From Paramecium pentaurelia (taxonomy: Eukaryota; Ciliophora; Oligohymenophorea; Peniculida; Parameciidae), in NCBI GenBank assembly GCA_905183005.1, contig CAJJDO010000091.1:124001-188000 (forward strand): a DNA stretch of 64,000 nt, written 5' to 3'. The position numbers and the translations under genes were made by a program. This document shows, piece after piece, positions 36,556 through 48,684 of the stretch. The notes beneath the pieces are model-generated. The model was not told the DNA's origin, did no database searches, and was given only the letters and a program-made list of their open reading frames with translations. Each line of letters opens with the position of its first letter. Within the stretch, counting starts at the first letter, position 1.

Positions 36556-37888
36556 TCAAATTTCTTAAAGTTTTTATTGTTTTATTTCTTAATCATCCTA
36601 AAAGTTTGTTTAAGTAATTTTTTCTTAATCTAATAAAGGCTTAAAAAAAGGATGTTTTAATCCATCTTCAACTTTGATTCTCTATTTTGGATTCAAGCAA
36701 AGCAATCTTGTAAGCAGATCTTCAGCATCACTATCAAATCCATCAATATGTATTATAGATTTCCATTAAACAGGTTTGGTTGCAACAACTGAAGGCAATT
36801 TAAGATCATAATCTAATTTATAAATGAATTACATTATACCAAATTGTTCACAAATCTATTTCACTTAATCTGAACCAAACAAACTAGCCAATTCTAATAT
36901 AAAGTTAACATAAAAAAAGTTTTTAGTTACTACAGGTTTATTAATCATTCGGACATTGCTAAATAAATTGTACTTCTTAGTCAAAAATTGTAGGAATATC
37001 ACTCCTACAGCCCACATATCCACTTCATATGATTGATCCTTCAATTATTATTATCTATATATACATGATAATGCAATATGCTTTCTAAAGGCATAAAACT
37101 TTCTGTTCCAATTTTATTATTTCCAATTTAATCTATTGTTTTTTAGATTTCATTATATAGATTAATTTTTCTTCTGATTTCTTAGACTTCATCTGATTGA
37201 GGATGCTTGAAATTGATAGAATATTTATACTTTTTTTGATAATTCTTTCTCTTTTTCAATCAATTTGGCAACAAATGATCTATCGATTTCACTTAGACCA
37301 TAATCAATAAGGATTCCTTTGCCTGTCTTTGGATTATAGAGAAAGTTTCCAGGTTTAACATCACGATGATATATACCATTTAATTTCAATACATTTAAGG
37401 CTTTAAGTAATTCATATAAATATCGTCTAATTTCCATCATATCAAAACTAGCAAAGAAAGTCTAAATTATTGTAGGATTGATACAATGAATGGTTTGTAT
37501 GTAAAGTACTCAATGACGATATATATTTTTTGATCAATAAGAAATAAATTAACCAATTATGGCATATTTTCTTTGCCATAAATTAATTTCAAAAATCCAA
37601 TTTCTGCAAATATTAGTTCTGGAGATACAGTAGAGAAATTAACCTTGATGGCATATTTTTTGTTTTTATCAATTTGACCTTGATTTAATCCAACCCTACA
37701 AAATGAGAATGATTTATATACGCTTTATAAACAACTCCATAACCTCCTCTACCCAACTCTCTTACAACTTTATAGTTATTTTTTATGTAGACCTCTTCAT
37801 CAATAGATTAATCCATATAATAACGATCATTTGAACAAGGATTTACTTTAACTTTCGGATCCGATTTTTTCTTATTATTTTTTTTCAT
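36556..37888 (-). CDS. CDC7: CDC7-like serine/threonine kinase
   Basis: Four introns (26, 23, 25 and 26 nt) give 410 aa. The domain starts LGRGGYGVVYKAY, with YAIKVN as the lysine strand. The catalytic loop is HRDVKPGNFLYNPKTGK, the CDC7 'NFLYN' signature, followed by LIDYGLSE (DYG for DFG). A kinase insert follows. The activation segment GTESFMPLESIL keeps the CDC7 'GTRGFRAPE' frame but shows PLES where APE is expected. DMWAVGVIFLQFL follows. CDC7 with DBF4 phosphorylates MCM proteins to fire origins. The changed DYG and PLES are noted separately. It is 19 bp downstream of the next gene on the same strand. Confidence 0.82.
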
Positions 37889-37907
37889 TAATTATAGATT
37901 ATATAAT

Positions 37908-39541
37908 TCATAATTACTTATCAAAGGAATTTATATCTTCTGAATTGAGATTGTAATATCCTACTTTTGAATTTGGTTTATTGAGCAATGAAGACAATCC
38001 AACATTAGTACTAGCCATTTAAGATAACTTTGTAATCTCTTAATCTCTGTCTTTTATAGCATTTTGCAACTAATCAACAGCCTTTAATAAATACTTTATT
38101 TTTTCGCTGTCATTAATCTTTTGTCCATATTAAATACCTTAATTAATGATCACTTAATACCTGATGGTGATATTTAACTTATTAGTACAGATTAAGGTAA
38201 TTAACTTATATTTGATTACTGTTATGATATTTATTATTACATCAATTAGTTATTTTCTTTTAATAATCTATTTTCTCTTTTTAATTATTCATTTTCTTTA
38301 TTAAGTTCTTCTTTATCTTTTTGTAATTTTTAACATAAATCTAATTTATATTCAATCTATTTCCTCACATCCTCATCAAATCTAATAATATTACCATTTT
38401 CCATCTATTATTTCAATTCATTTAATTCTCTATTGGCTTTAATAAGAGTTTCTTATAAGACATAATTTTATGCTTTTAATTCACTCACTTAATTGCTTTT
38501 CTCAAACATACTCAATTAAGTTTAATTCATCAAATTTTATTTATGAGTATTAATCAAAATTTCAGCATTTTATAATTACATTGAAAGTGTACCTACTTAA
38601 TTTTTTAATTAATCTAATGTAGATTCATAAGTCATTCTTTCAAATTTGTATTATTCATCATATAGCTATTTGAATGATTCTATTTCTTATTTAATTTAAT
38701 CCTATCAATATAATAAGATTCATTATACAGCATATTTTAGTTATGCATCTTCAATAGTATAACTATGCATATCTCTTAATACATCAATTTAAGCTTCCAA
38801 CTCTTTCTTTTCTTCTAATTTTTAATTCAGTAAATTTGTATAATTTACTCTAAGGATATTTAAATCCACTTTTAATGTTTCATAAGCATTTCTAAACTCA
38901 TTTAATTCTTTTATTTATTATAATTATTCTTCAACTAACTTTTGTAGTTATTAATATTCATAAATATATTATAATTTTTCTTCTTTTACTACTTTTAAAG
39001 CTTAATCCAAATGATAAGTTTATTATAAACTTTTTTATAATTCTTCTGTTTTTGCTATAAATTATTATTTTCCAGATTGAATTTCTTGATCCTTTATATC
39101 AATCACTTAATTTATTTATTCCAATTCATTCAATACTTTGTTCAAATTTTAAGTAAGTTCCTATAATAATAATAATATAAATAATAATCTACTTATTTTT
39201 GTAGAGTTAATTTTTGAACTTAAAAGGCATACTCTTCTGCTTCAATACTTTTTTATTTTAATCTTTCACAAATATTATCAAACTCTTAATTTATCTAATA
39301 TATTATATTAAAATCTTACAATTTAATTTGATTGTTCCATCTCAGTTAATTAATTTTACAAATCACGATTTTGTTCTTTAAGAACTTCCATTTCTTATGA
39401 TGCTGTTCCCAAAACATCTGTTAACTTTTCTACTTCACTTGTTAGAATGTTGACTCTGCTATAACACATATTATGTATATCTGTTGAAAATGTATCATCC
39501 ATTCTAGAAACTTTAGTTTATGGAGTTAAGTTTAATTTCAT
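37908..39541 (-). CDS. Long coiled-coil protein, unknown
   Basis: About 530 aa. The start MKLNLTPQTKVSRMDDTFST is polar. Nearly everything after residue 30 is heptad-like helix rich in Q, E, K, L and N (VNILTSEVEKLTDVLGTASQ and onward). The end is short and ordered: MASTNVGLSSLLNKPNSKVG. No motor or head domain. It is likely structural (centrin-, basal-body- or cortex-type), but nothing in the sequence proves it. It is in tandem with the CDC7-like gene. Confidence 0.65.
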
Positions 39542-39603
39542 TAATATATAAAAATTTTTATATAAAATTATATTTATTTCTTTTTTTAATTAATTAACAT
39601 ATA

Positions 39604-40336
39604 TCATAGTCCTTATTTTAACGAATCTGATAGTTTTTGTAATTCTTCTATTTTTATTTCTATATGTTTAATCTCTTAATTCAATAGTACTATCCCACCT
39701 ATAGCCTATTAAATTATAATAAAATATACTGCAAATATAAAAAGTGAAGAAAATACCATAGATTTTAGATAAAGATTATTGAATGTTTTTGGTACACCAA
39801 TCAAACCTTTAGTGTTATTATACCAAATTAAATGTGATAAAATGCCAACAAAATAAAATCCAAATAAATATGGAGATAAGTAATACATTAAAACACCATT
39901 CCCTGATAGACATATTAATTAGCTTGTACTATATAATCCTAAATATTTAAAAGGTTTGCCAGATACAAAATGACATCCTACAATAGCACCAACTATTCCA
40001 GCAAAGCCAAATATATATATATCATTCAATTAGCAAAATGCATTTGTGAGTTGGTAAGAGAAATAAGGGTTTTACATTTAAGTAAAATCAAAATAGATTA
40101 ATGGCCCAATTAAATAATAGCTTCACAAATAATTGTAACATTTAATACAAATTCTTCTATAATCCAAATGGAAATCTATAAAAAGGCATTCTCCTCAATG
40201 AAAAATCAGATTCTCTTTCTTCTGTTGTTGTTTCTTCTTCTTTTACTTAATTAATAATTTATGGAGCCCTTCTTGTTTTTTGAATATTCTTTTCAAATTG
40301 ACTACAAAATTATGAGACTATTTTTTTTATTAACAT
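39604..40336 (-). CDS. Small multi-pass membrane protein, unknown
   Basis: One 28-nt intron gives 234 aa. The N-terminal 60 residues are charged and cytosolic-like. Then follow a Phe/Tyr-rich stretch and about four hydrophobic spans (FGFAGIVGAIVGC, LICLSGNGVLMYY, FGFYFVGILSHLIWY, MVFSSLFIFAVYFIII). It ends with a short K/E-rich helix (EIKHIEIKIEELQKL). Family not recognised. It is divergent from the choline-transporter-like gene with 111 bp between starts. Confidence 0.65.
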
Positions 40337-40447
40337 TATATTATTAATAAAGTTATGGTATTAGTAAAATAAAATTGAATATCACACATTTATATAAATT
40401 TTATTGCATTTAATTTTTATACAATTCTTAAGTTAATATTAAAATTA

Positions 40448-42392
40448 ATGTTTCAACGTAGATCAGAGGCTAGAGAAGAATAAGGAGAAACAGTTATAGC
40501 ACTCTATTCTTAATAAACTAATATGAGTTACATTCCTCCTGTTTATTTAAAAAATGGTCCTAATTAAAATAGATCATGTACTAATCTATGTTGTTGCTTA
40601 TTGTTTTTATTATCTATTGGAGCTTTGGGATATTTTTATTTCTTGACATATAGTAGTCAACATATCGAGAGACTTTACACACCTGTAGATTCTGAAGGAA
40701 GAGAATGTGGATAAGGAAATTTGAATAAGTTTCCATTCATTTATTTCGTAACTCCAGAAGAGGTTAGATTCTTCATATATAGCTATAGAAATATCTATAT
40801 AGAACAGTATGTGTTGAAAAATGTCCTAAAAAAGTAGATTAGCAATTGTTATGTGCTCCAAATAAAGTAGTCATAGAATGTCATAATAATCCAAGTCCAA
40901 CAAATCCAGAGAAGCGAGTCTTAGTCTATGAATCTCATTCATATTCTGGTAATATCTGTTTGCCAACGGATGATAATTTAAAAAATGCAGTTTAACCAGC
41001 AATTTTAGTAGGGGAAATTTAATAAGCTTTAGTGAATACAAAAGCAAATTTACCAATTATAGCCATGAGTGGAGGAGCTGCCTTTTTATTGGCATTCTTT
41101 TTCACAATAATGATTGGATTGTGCACTACATTCATAGTTTATGTATTCATATTAGTCTATATTTCTTTAACTGGTTTCCTTAGTGCATATTTTCTATTAT
41201 ATTTCATTAAATTACCTTTAGAGTATATATTCTTTTAATATTATTTAGTTTATTTCCTTACTTTGATAAATTAACATATGCATGGAGTCCATATATGTTA
41301 GGAGCCTCAATAACATTTGGATTATTATGTATATATGCTATATTTACATTGTGTTGGAACTTAAGGAAGATGAAATTTATGATATCTCTTGTTAAATTGG
41401 CAACAACATTCTTGTATTAAAATAAAACTATTATCATTGTGCCTATAATATTCTTTTTCTTAGTAATGTCTACTTTATTAATATGGATTGCAAGTGCTTT
41501 GGCAGTACTTTCAGAATAATAAATTGATTATTCATCAGATTAATAAATTTATCCCTTTGAAAAGATTTAACTCAAATTTGATACTTTAATTAAATTAATG
41601 ATTACTGTACTTGCTTTAATTTGGTTAATGCAATATATACTATCATTGGCCAGATTCCTTAATGCTTCAACAGCCACTCTCTGGTATTTTCATGCATCTT
41701 CTAACAAAGGATTTGTATATGATAGTTTCAAATTAGCTGTTAGATATCATAATGGTAGTATCACAGCTGAAGCAATTTACAGCTTCTTTTTTAGTGGTAT
41801 ATCAAAAGCATTCAATCTAATTTATGTAAAATTATAAATTACATGATAGGATTCACTTAATCGATGCAGATTGAAGAGACATAATATTATATTAAATTGT
41901 TTTGCATCAATTTCTTTGTGTTTATGTTGTATTTGTGAGAATTTCATAATGTACATTAACAATTATGCTTTTGTGTATATTGTAATGACATCAGCAGATT
42001 ACTTTGAATCAAGTAAAGCTGTTCATTTTACAATCAAAAGAAACTATTAAGATTTTGAAACTCTTTCAGGATTGGGAGAACAATTTACTCATTACAGCAA
42101 AATGTTTATATTTCTAGTAACAACTCTTGGAACATTTATTTATGTAAAGGAATAGACTGATTTTACACTTTAATTGTATACTTTTGCAATTATTGCATTT
42201 ATAACTTTGTCAATAGCCACTCTATTTATGGATATGTTTGGATAAAGTGCAGATGCCTTAGTACTTACATACTTTACTGATTGTGAAGTGTAAAAGTATC
42301 ATTTTGGACTTGAGGAGTGTGGTTCGTGTCCATCATAAATAAGGGATTAAGTTTAACACATAAGGGAAAAATAAAAGATTTACTATGGTTGA
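40448..42392 (+). CDS. Choline transporter-like protein (CTL/SLC44)
   Basis: About 630 aa with at least one intron (20 nt). After a cytosolic start and span 1 (CCCLLFLLSIGALGYFYFL) comes the family's long Cys-containing loop with VDSEGRECGQGN ... TVCVEKCP ... CLPTDDNL. About nine further spans follow, with SSNKGFVYDSFKLAVRYHNGSI and SADYFESSKAV matching the 'GSIAFGSLI' and 'NGxxFC' late motifs. SLC44 proteins move choline or ethanolamine across plasma or mitochondrial membranes. The end GLEECGSCPSQ is also Cys-rich. Confidence 0.85.
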
Positions 42393-42843
42393 AGTAGATA
42401 ATATGTAGAATCTAATTTAATTAATATATCAAATTAATATATGCATATTATATATTAACATAATACAATTATTCAAAAATTCATAAGAATTTAAAAAAAT
42501 AGGTCAGTAAATTAAGATATTAAATATTTTAATTCAATTATTAAATACAATATTTGTAATTGAAGTTCTTTTTTTAATATCAAATAGTTTACTTTAAATA
42601 GAATAATTTTTTTATTCAAATAAATTAAATTTTAGAGCTCTATAAATTGTAAGTTTAGTTTCTTTGGGCTATTAATATTCTTATATATATTTTGTTTTAG
42701 AACCATAATAATATTTAAATTTAATTATATACATCAAAAAGTAAATATATCTATATTTAATAAAAAAAATTAGTGATATGAGATTAAGATTAAGATAATT
42801 ATTATATTATTTAATAATTCATCATATAATTATAATTGAATAT
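42393..42843. other. Intergenic, nothing seen
   Basis: AT-rich spacer between convergent genes. Confidence 0.5.
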
Positions 42844-44463
42844 TCATTCTATAACAATTGAGTTAGGATTAAATGGTCTATTGTTTTGTTATTCAGATTC
42901 ATTAGTTTCAATTTCATTTTCATTTTCTTAATTACTTAAGGTTTCTAATTGTAATATTCTATTTCTACTAGTTTTAGCATGTTCAGGTAAAATATTAAAA
43001 TCTAAATATTTTTATATAAGATCATCCAAAATATTTCCCATATGATCAAATGATATTTCTGTATATTTATCTTATAAATTATATTATCTAATAGTCTACA
43101 AGATAGTATATTATAAAGCATCAATTTGTAATTTAAATAATTTAGCTTTACAAATTGGACATCTCCATTTTCTTGGATTTGAAAATTCAAGCATCATTAA
43201 ATAATTTTCTAAAGAGAAACATTATATATGATTGCAATAGATTCCTCTGACAGGAGTGATCATTAATGTTGAACATAAACAACACAATAAAGAAATAGTT
43301 TATTTAATTTATTTGATACCAGTAGATGATATGTAATTCATCTAAAGTATAATAAAATCCTATGCTTATTCTACACTCATCCAATTTTCACTAGATACAA
43401 TAATCTTTTCTATAAGTTATTTTGCATTATATTATTTAGTTTTATAGACAGCAACATAATGTAATTATTCACCTTAAATTCTATATTTTCTTTTTTATTC
43501 CATACCAGGTATAATTTCTTTCATCATTAAAGTACATTCTTCATTTTATGGAATTGTGAATATCAATTTTTCATCTTTTCGTTTATGTTGACAACTCTAT
43601 TAAGCTAATGGAATAAATTCAGCCACTTTTTTATTATTAATATGTAATTCTCCTAAATCTGGCCATGTAATTTCTTCTGCTGATAATGGACAATCCATTC
43701 TAATACATCTGATATCAATTTTATTAGTATCTGATTTAAATTTAATAGTTTTTGTGCTAGTTAAACCTGTTTTCTTAAATGAAAATGGTTCTATAATAAT
43801 AGAAATAACTTCACAAAATTAATCCATATGATATAAAGTACATCTTGGACATGTAAAATTTTTAACATATCTTTCATCATAACTTTTATCTAAACAATTT
43901 ACATGAAAATGTTTTTCACATAAATGACATTTAACTATTTACTTATAATGTAATTGATTTCCACAAAAACATTAATCACAATTTGGTGTTTAGACTTATC
44001 TCCAATATTTCCTTTTTATTGTATTACATACTTCTTCTATATTTTATTTTTCAATTTCCATTCCTTTTTATTATTCTAATTCTATTGAAGCATTTTATAT
44101 TTAAGTACTCTCTTAACTTACTTATAATTCTTCTAATTCTCTCATCATTTTAAGTTCTTTTTCTAACAAAACCATTTCTTATAATTTCTCTGTTTGTTAT
44201 TCAAAATATAGATGTATTTATTCATTAATATTCTAAATTGGTTCATCTAATTATGGTTATTATCTTGCTATATGTGGATCCAATCTAAGAAGACTTTAAA
44301 AATATAATTCTTAAACTGAATTTGCTTTTTAATCTTTAAACAATTTCTCAAAATAAAGTATTTATCCTATATCCTTAGTCACTCTATTAATTATTGTTGG
44401 AAGTGTTTATTTGAGTTATTTTTTAAATGCTTCTAAGTCTTTTTGCAATTACTATGATTTCAT
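42844..44463 (-). CDS. SIZ/PIAS-type SUMO E3 ligase (PHD + PINIT + SP-RING)
   Basis: About 530 aa. The N-terminal about 130 residues are coiled coil (KSQQLQKDLEAFKKQLKQTL and onward), not a clear SAP domain. A PHD finger follows (CDQCFCGN ... CHLCEKHFHVNC ... CPRC). Next is a PINIT-like region with a beta-rich stretch (FSFKKTGLTSTKTIKF, IRMDCPLSAEEITWPD). The SP-RING is CCLCSTLMITPVRGIYCNH, IQCFSLENYLMM and WRCPICKAKL. This order matches plant SIZ1. It would transfer SUMO in the nucleus. The 5' end (44463-44243) lies inside the duplicated segment. Confidence 0.85.
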
Positions 44464-45290
44464 TATTTTCATTAAAATAATTGGTCAAATAATTTAAATA
44501 AATTTTATTAGCCTAAATGTATGGAAATATTTGACACATTATATAAATATGTATAGATTCTTTAATTAATCACTGTGTACACATATTTTCGTATAATTAA
44601 ATATCACCCAATTGTATATTAAATTTATTGATTTTATTTATGTTATTTCAATACCTATTTCTTATACATATTAAAAATCCTACTGATCTTTATATATTAC
44701 TAAATCTAATACTATAAATTATAAATAAAATCCTTTATAGAAATCTTAATTATAGTATTATTAGTAAATATAATTTGATTAGTAACATACAAATTACTAA
44801 TCAAAATTTCATTATGATAATGATAAGTTTCTTTATTATTTACTATACTTGATGCTCATTCTCTATATTATTATTAAACTAATTTTATTTATGAATTTAT
44901 CAAAATGATGTCTATGGCTTCATTCATTTTGATATTAATTTAATTAAAATTCTAACGATATATTATGTCTGAGGAGCTTGTGAGATTACAAACAATCGAG
45001 TTCAAGTAAGAAATAGAGAAGCGATATGCAAAGAGTCGTCATAACCATAATTATGTATTTGAACGAGAAGGCAATGATTTTTCAGATGATGATTCATTAG
45101 ATTCTTTGAAAAATATTGGAATATACAATTTATGCAAACCAATCCGTAATAAATCAATGGAAACAGAACGTACTATGCCTAAGACTAGCAAAACATTATT
45201 AATACGATTACTCAAACCTAAAAAACAACCATCAGTCAATGAAAATAGATCAAACAACAATTCATTATATAAATCCAGATCTCAAAGCAA
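44243..45290. repeat. 1048-bp tandem duplication, copy 1
   Basis: Identical by eye to 45292-46339 at an offset of 1049. It holds the first about 74 codons of the SIZ-like gene, the 501-bp divergent spacer and the first 109 codons of the gene at 46014. It ends exactly at the N. Confidence 0.9.
44965..45290 (+). pseudogene. Truncated copy of the 46014 gene
   Basis: Identical start MSEELVRLQTIEFKQEIEKR but cut by the N at 45291 after ...SRSQSK. The sequence beyond the N is in a different context, so this is not a functional gene. It is probably the same locus assembled twice. Confidence 0.75.
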
Positions 45291-45291
45291 N
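45291..45291. other. Ambiguous base (contig join)
   Basis: A single N sits exactly between the two copies of the tandem repeat, as expected where an assembler joined two contig ends that actually overlap. Confidence 0.9.
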
Positions 45292-45512
45292 TCATCTAAT
45301 TATGGTTATTATCTTGCTATATGTGGATCCAATCTAAGAAGACTTTAAAAATATAATTCTTAAACTGAATTTGCTTTTTAATCTTTAAACAATTTCTCAA
45401 AATAAAGTATTTATCCTATATCCTTAGTCACTCTATTAATTATTGTTGGAAGTGTTTATTTGAGTTATTTTTTAAATGCTTCTAAGTCTTTTTGCAATTA
45501 CTATGATTTCAT
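45292..45512 (-). pseudogene. Truncated 5' copy of the SIZ-like gene
   Basis: Copy of the first about 74 codons (coiled coil only) of the ligase at 42844-44463, with no PHD or SP-RING. It would encode nothing complete. Confidence 0.75.
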
Positions 45513-46339
45513 TATTTTCATTAAAATAATTGGTCAAATAATTTAAATAAATTTTATTAGCCTAAATGTATGGAAATATTTGACACATTATATAAATATG
45601 TATAGATTCTTTAATTAATCACTGTGTACACATATTTTCGTATAATTAAATATCACCCAATTGTATATTAAATTTATTGATTTTATTTATGTTATTTCAA
45701 TACCTATTTCTTATACATATTAAAAATCCTACTGATCTTTATATATTACTAAATCTAATACTATAAATTATAAATAAAATCCTTTATAGAAATCTTAATT
45801 ATAGTATTATTAGTAAATATAATTTGATTAGTAACATACAAATTACTAATCAAAATTTCATTATGATAATGATAAGTTTCTTTATTATTTACTATACTTG
45901 ATGCTCATTCTCTATATTATTATTAAACTAATTTTATTTATGAATTTATCAAAATGATGTCTATGGCTTCATTCATTTTGATATTAATTTAATTAAAATT
46001 CTAACGATATATTATGTCTGAGGAGCTTGTGAGATTACAAACAATCGAGTTCAAGTAAGAAATAGAGAAGCGATATGCAAAGAGTCGTCATAACCATAAT
46101 TATGTATTTGAACGAGAAGGCAATGATTTTTCAGATGATGATTCATTAGATTCTTTGAAAAATATTGGAATATACAATTTATGCAAACCAATCCGTAATA
46201 AATCAATGGAAACAGAACGTACTATGCCTAAGACTAGCAAAACATTATTAATACGATTACTCAAACCTAAAAAACAACCATCAGTCAATGAAAATAGATC
46301 AAACAACAATTCATTATATAAATCCAGATCTCAAAGCAA
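45292..46339. repeat. 1048-bp tandem duplication, copy 2
   Basis: Second copy of 44243-45290. Joining 45290 directly to 46340 would leave one intact SIZ-like gene and one intact 46014 gene, which supports an assembly artefact. Confidence 0.9.
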
Positions 46340-46538
46340 AAATGGCACTACTCGACTTCGCACTGAGTATTATGTTTTATTTTTAATCAGAGGTTCAGTC
46401 CTTCGAGAATCAAAAAATGTAACCTTAATTTCTCCCAAATTTCCAAAAAGTCCTTTGTACATTCAAGTAGATAATTTGATCAAATCAGCCAAAAATAAAA
46501 ATCTTTACAAACTAAATAATTACTCTATGGCTGTGTGA
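46014..46538 (+). CDS. Unknown protein with CGN-rich arginine codons
   Basis: A 24-nt intron near the end gives 166 aa. The N-terminal half is charged (MSEELVRLQTIEFKQEIEKR ... DFSDDDSLDSL); the middle is basic and Ser-rich (KPKKQPSVNENRSNNN); the C-terminus reads TTRLRTEGSVLRESKNV and LYIQVDNLIKSAKNK. No domain recognised. Nine of its twelve arginines use CGA, CGT or CGC, whereas neighbours use AGA almost exclusively. It is divergent from the SIZ-like gene across the 501-bp spacer (one copy after collapsing the duplication). Confidence 0.65.
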
Positions 46539-47392
46539 TTTATAATTTAATAATTAATATTATCAAAAATTATATAGCCTATTCTTATTTAATAAGTTTA
46601 TCCAAAATATATTATACAATAGAAGTAATATAAAAGATAAGGATTTTTAGACTTAATACTCATGTAATTAATATTTAAAATATTTTTGAATAAATCAATT
46701 GTAGAGGGAACTTCTTGATAATTTTACTTAAGTAACGAAAAATTATTTAAAATAGACATTTTTCTAGATGATTAAGTAAGATATTATACATAAAAGCAGG
46801 TTAGATATATATAGAAATATATGAAATCATAAAAGATAACAAAAATCTGAATCAATTTAATATCTCCAATATTCATTAATAGATAAATTTTTATTAAGCA
46901 ATGAGAGGATGATTTAAGAGATATTCATTAATCAAAGGTTAAGTTAAATTTGTTGTCAAAATCATTTTAAAGGCTAAAAATATTCTTGTTTATAAAATAC
47001 TTAAAAAGTCAATAAACATTCCTTACATTCAACCTTTACTTTCTGATGGTATCTTTGCTAAAAATTAACCAAATAAAAAATATTCTTCAAAGTTCCAAGA
47101 ACTGAAAAAATATAATAGAAGTTAATAAATTCTTTGATATTTAAATATTTAGTTTGACTATTATTTTGGTTAGAAAAATAAGAATTTATATTATTATTTA
47201 TATCATTTTATCAATCTGTTTAGTTTTCATATTTAAATCTAATATAATTATTATAATTATATAATCAATCATGTATCTAAATTTAATGACAAGAAAATGA
47301 AAAATATTATTTTCAATTTACTTTAATCTACTTATAATAAATTATATTTATAACTTTTAATTTAATAATGTAACTAGTTAACAAATTAATAA
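46539..47392. other. Intergenic, one open but startless frame
   Basis: AT-rich. A plus-strand frame near 46910-47140 reads as plausible protein (PYIQPLLSDGIFAKNQ) but is preceded by ATG-AGA-GGA-TGA, so it lacks a usable start. It may be a gene remnant. Nothing else seen. Confidence 0.35.
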
Positions 47393-47923
47393 TCATTGTA
47401 ATTGTGAAGATGAATTTTCATCTATTTATCTAGCTGAGGGCCGAGGAGTTTATTGTTAAATTTAAATTGCATAAATAGATTAAGGAGCTTGCAATTTGTT
47501 TTAATTATTTTATTAACATAATTACAATACTTTATATTGAAGTTTACCTATTGTAACTTATTCATCAGATATAGTCTTCTTTATTTCACCCTCTATTTCA
47601 TCACTAACCTTAATCATTATATTATCTTTTAAGGGAGTAGTTGTAATATGAGAATAACTTTCAATATAAATAACCTCTCCTACTTAAAACTAAATATAAA
47701 ATAAAAAAAGTATTACTTCTTCGTTTTATTTAATCTTTTCAATCACTACATATATAGATATAAATTCTTAGCAATGAAAACCTATAATAGATTCTAGAAA
47801 TTCAGTATATTCTACAGGTTTGCTTCTATATAGTAATTTGTGATCTGAAAAAAATGAACATTAATAAGTGGGTGGATTTTTTCCAATAAAGGAAGAAGTA
47901 TGTTTAACACCATACAACTCCAT
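47393..47923 (-). CDS. Unknown protein (167 aa)
   Basis: One 27-nt intron; exon lengths of 207 and 297 nt are both multiples of three. Residues 1-140 look globular (MELYGVKHTSSFIGKNPPTY ... FQVGEVIYIESYSHITTTPL), with alternating hydrophobics suggesting a beta-rich fold. The last about 35 residues are Q/N/S-rich. No signal peptide or span. Not recognised. Confidence 0.6.
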
Positions 47924-48109
47924 TTTTTATAGAACAAATATGACAAATTTCGATTGTTTATTGATTTATTATAGAAAATTGAGATTGCAATATCTGCTTT
48001 TATTAAATTTATTGTTTGTCAATTTATTGAGTATTGAAAAGGTCTTTTAATTTTAATATTCAATCAATCGTGTAGTGTGATATTTTTATATCAAAACTGC
48101 TTCACTTAA

Positions 48110-48409
48110 ATGTTTTCTCTAATCTTTTTCTTGCTTTTAGCTATCATTTACTTTTGGTAAAATATTGATTTAGTTATCTTAATAAGTATTTATTCATTCA
48201 TACTTTTTGTGCAAACATTAATTTTAGGCTATTCCTTTTTAGATAACAAATGTTATGATGTTGTTTTAGTAGATTATATAAATTTTAATAAGAGATTCTA
48301 GTTTGTCTTCTATTAATATAGAATGGCATGCTAATTATATAATTTAGAAAGAGGTTTAATTGTACCCTGTTTTTCTTTAGTTTAATAGGTTTGGTTTTAT
48401 TGTGTATGA
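48110..48409 (+). CDS. Small membrane protein, unknown
   Basis: Unspliced reading gives 99 aa with two hydrophobic spans (FSLIFFLLLAIIYFW and LVILISIYSFILFVQTLIL) and a short polar tail (NFNKRFQFVFYQYRMACQL). If a 19-nt GTACCC...TTTAG intron is removed, the stop moves to 48416 and the end becomes GLIFNRFGFIVYDS (95 aa). No family recognised. It is divergent from the gene ending at 47923 (186 bp). Confidence 0.5.
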
Positions 48410-48684
48410 TTCTTGAATTGATAAATATTTAAAATTACTTGAAGATGAAATTTTTGAAAATCATATAGTGGTTATTTGATTTTCTCTGAATATCCCTCCT
48501 TTACTTTATAATTATTCTGTTTCATAATTAAATTTAATAGTTTATTATTAATATTGTATAGATATACACATACAACTAATCATTATTTAAAATCTACTGA
48601 ATTCTTCAGAATATACAACATTTAATACAAGAATCTTTTTAGGAATTCAATTCTTTTTCAGAAATACTTTTTTTTTTGATCTCA

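Noticed and set aside
45051..46309. Two identical 69-aa minus-strand ORFs (45051-45260 and 46100-46309)
   Set aside because: Antisense shadows of the duplicated gene starting at 44965/46014; their identity only reflects the duplication.
46910..47140. Protein-like frame in a long spacer
   Set aside because: An in-frame TGA directly precedes it and there is no usable ATG; kept only as a possible remnant.
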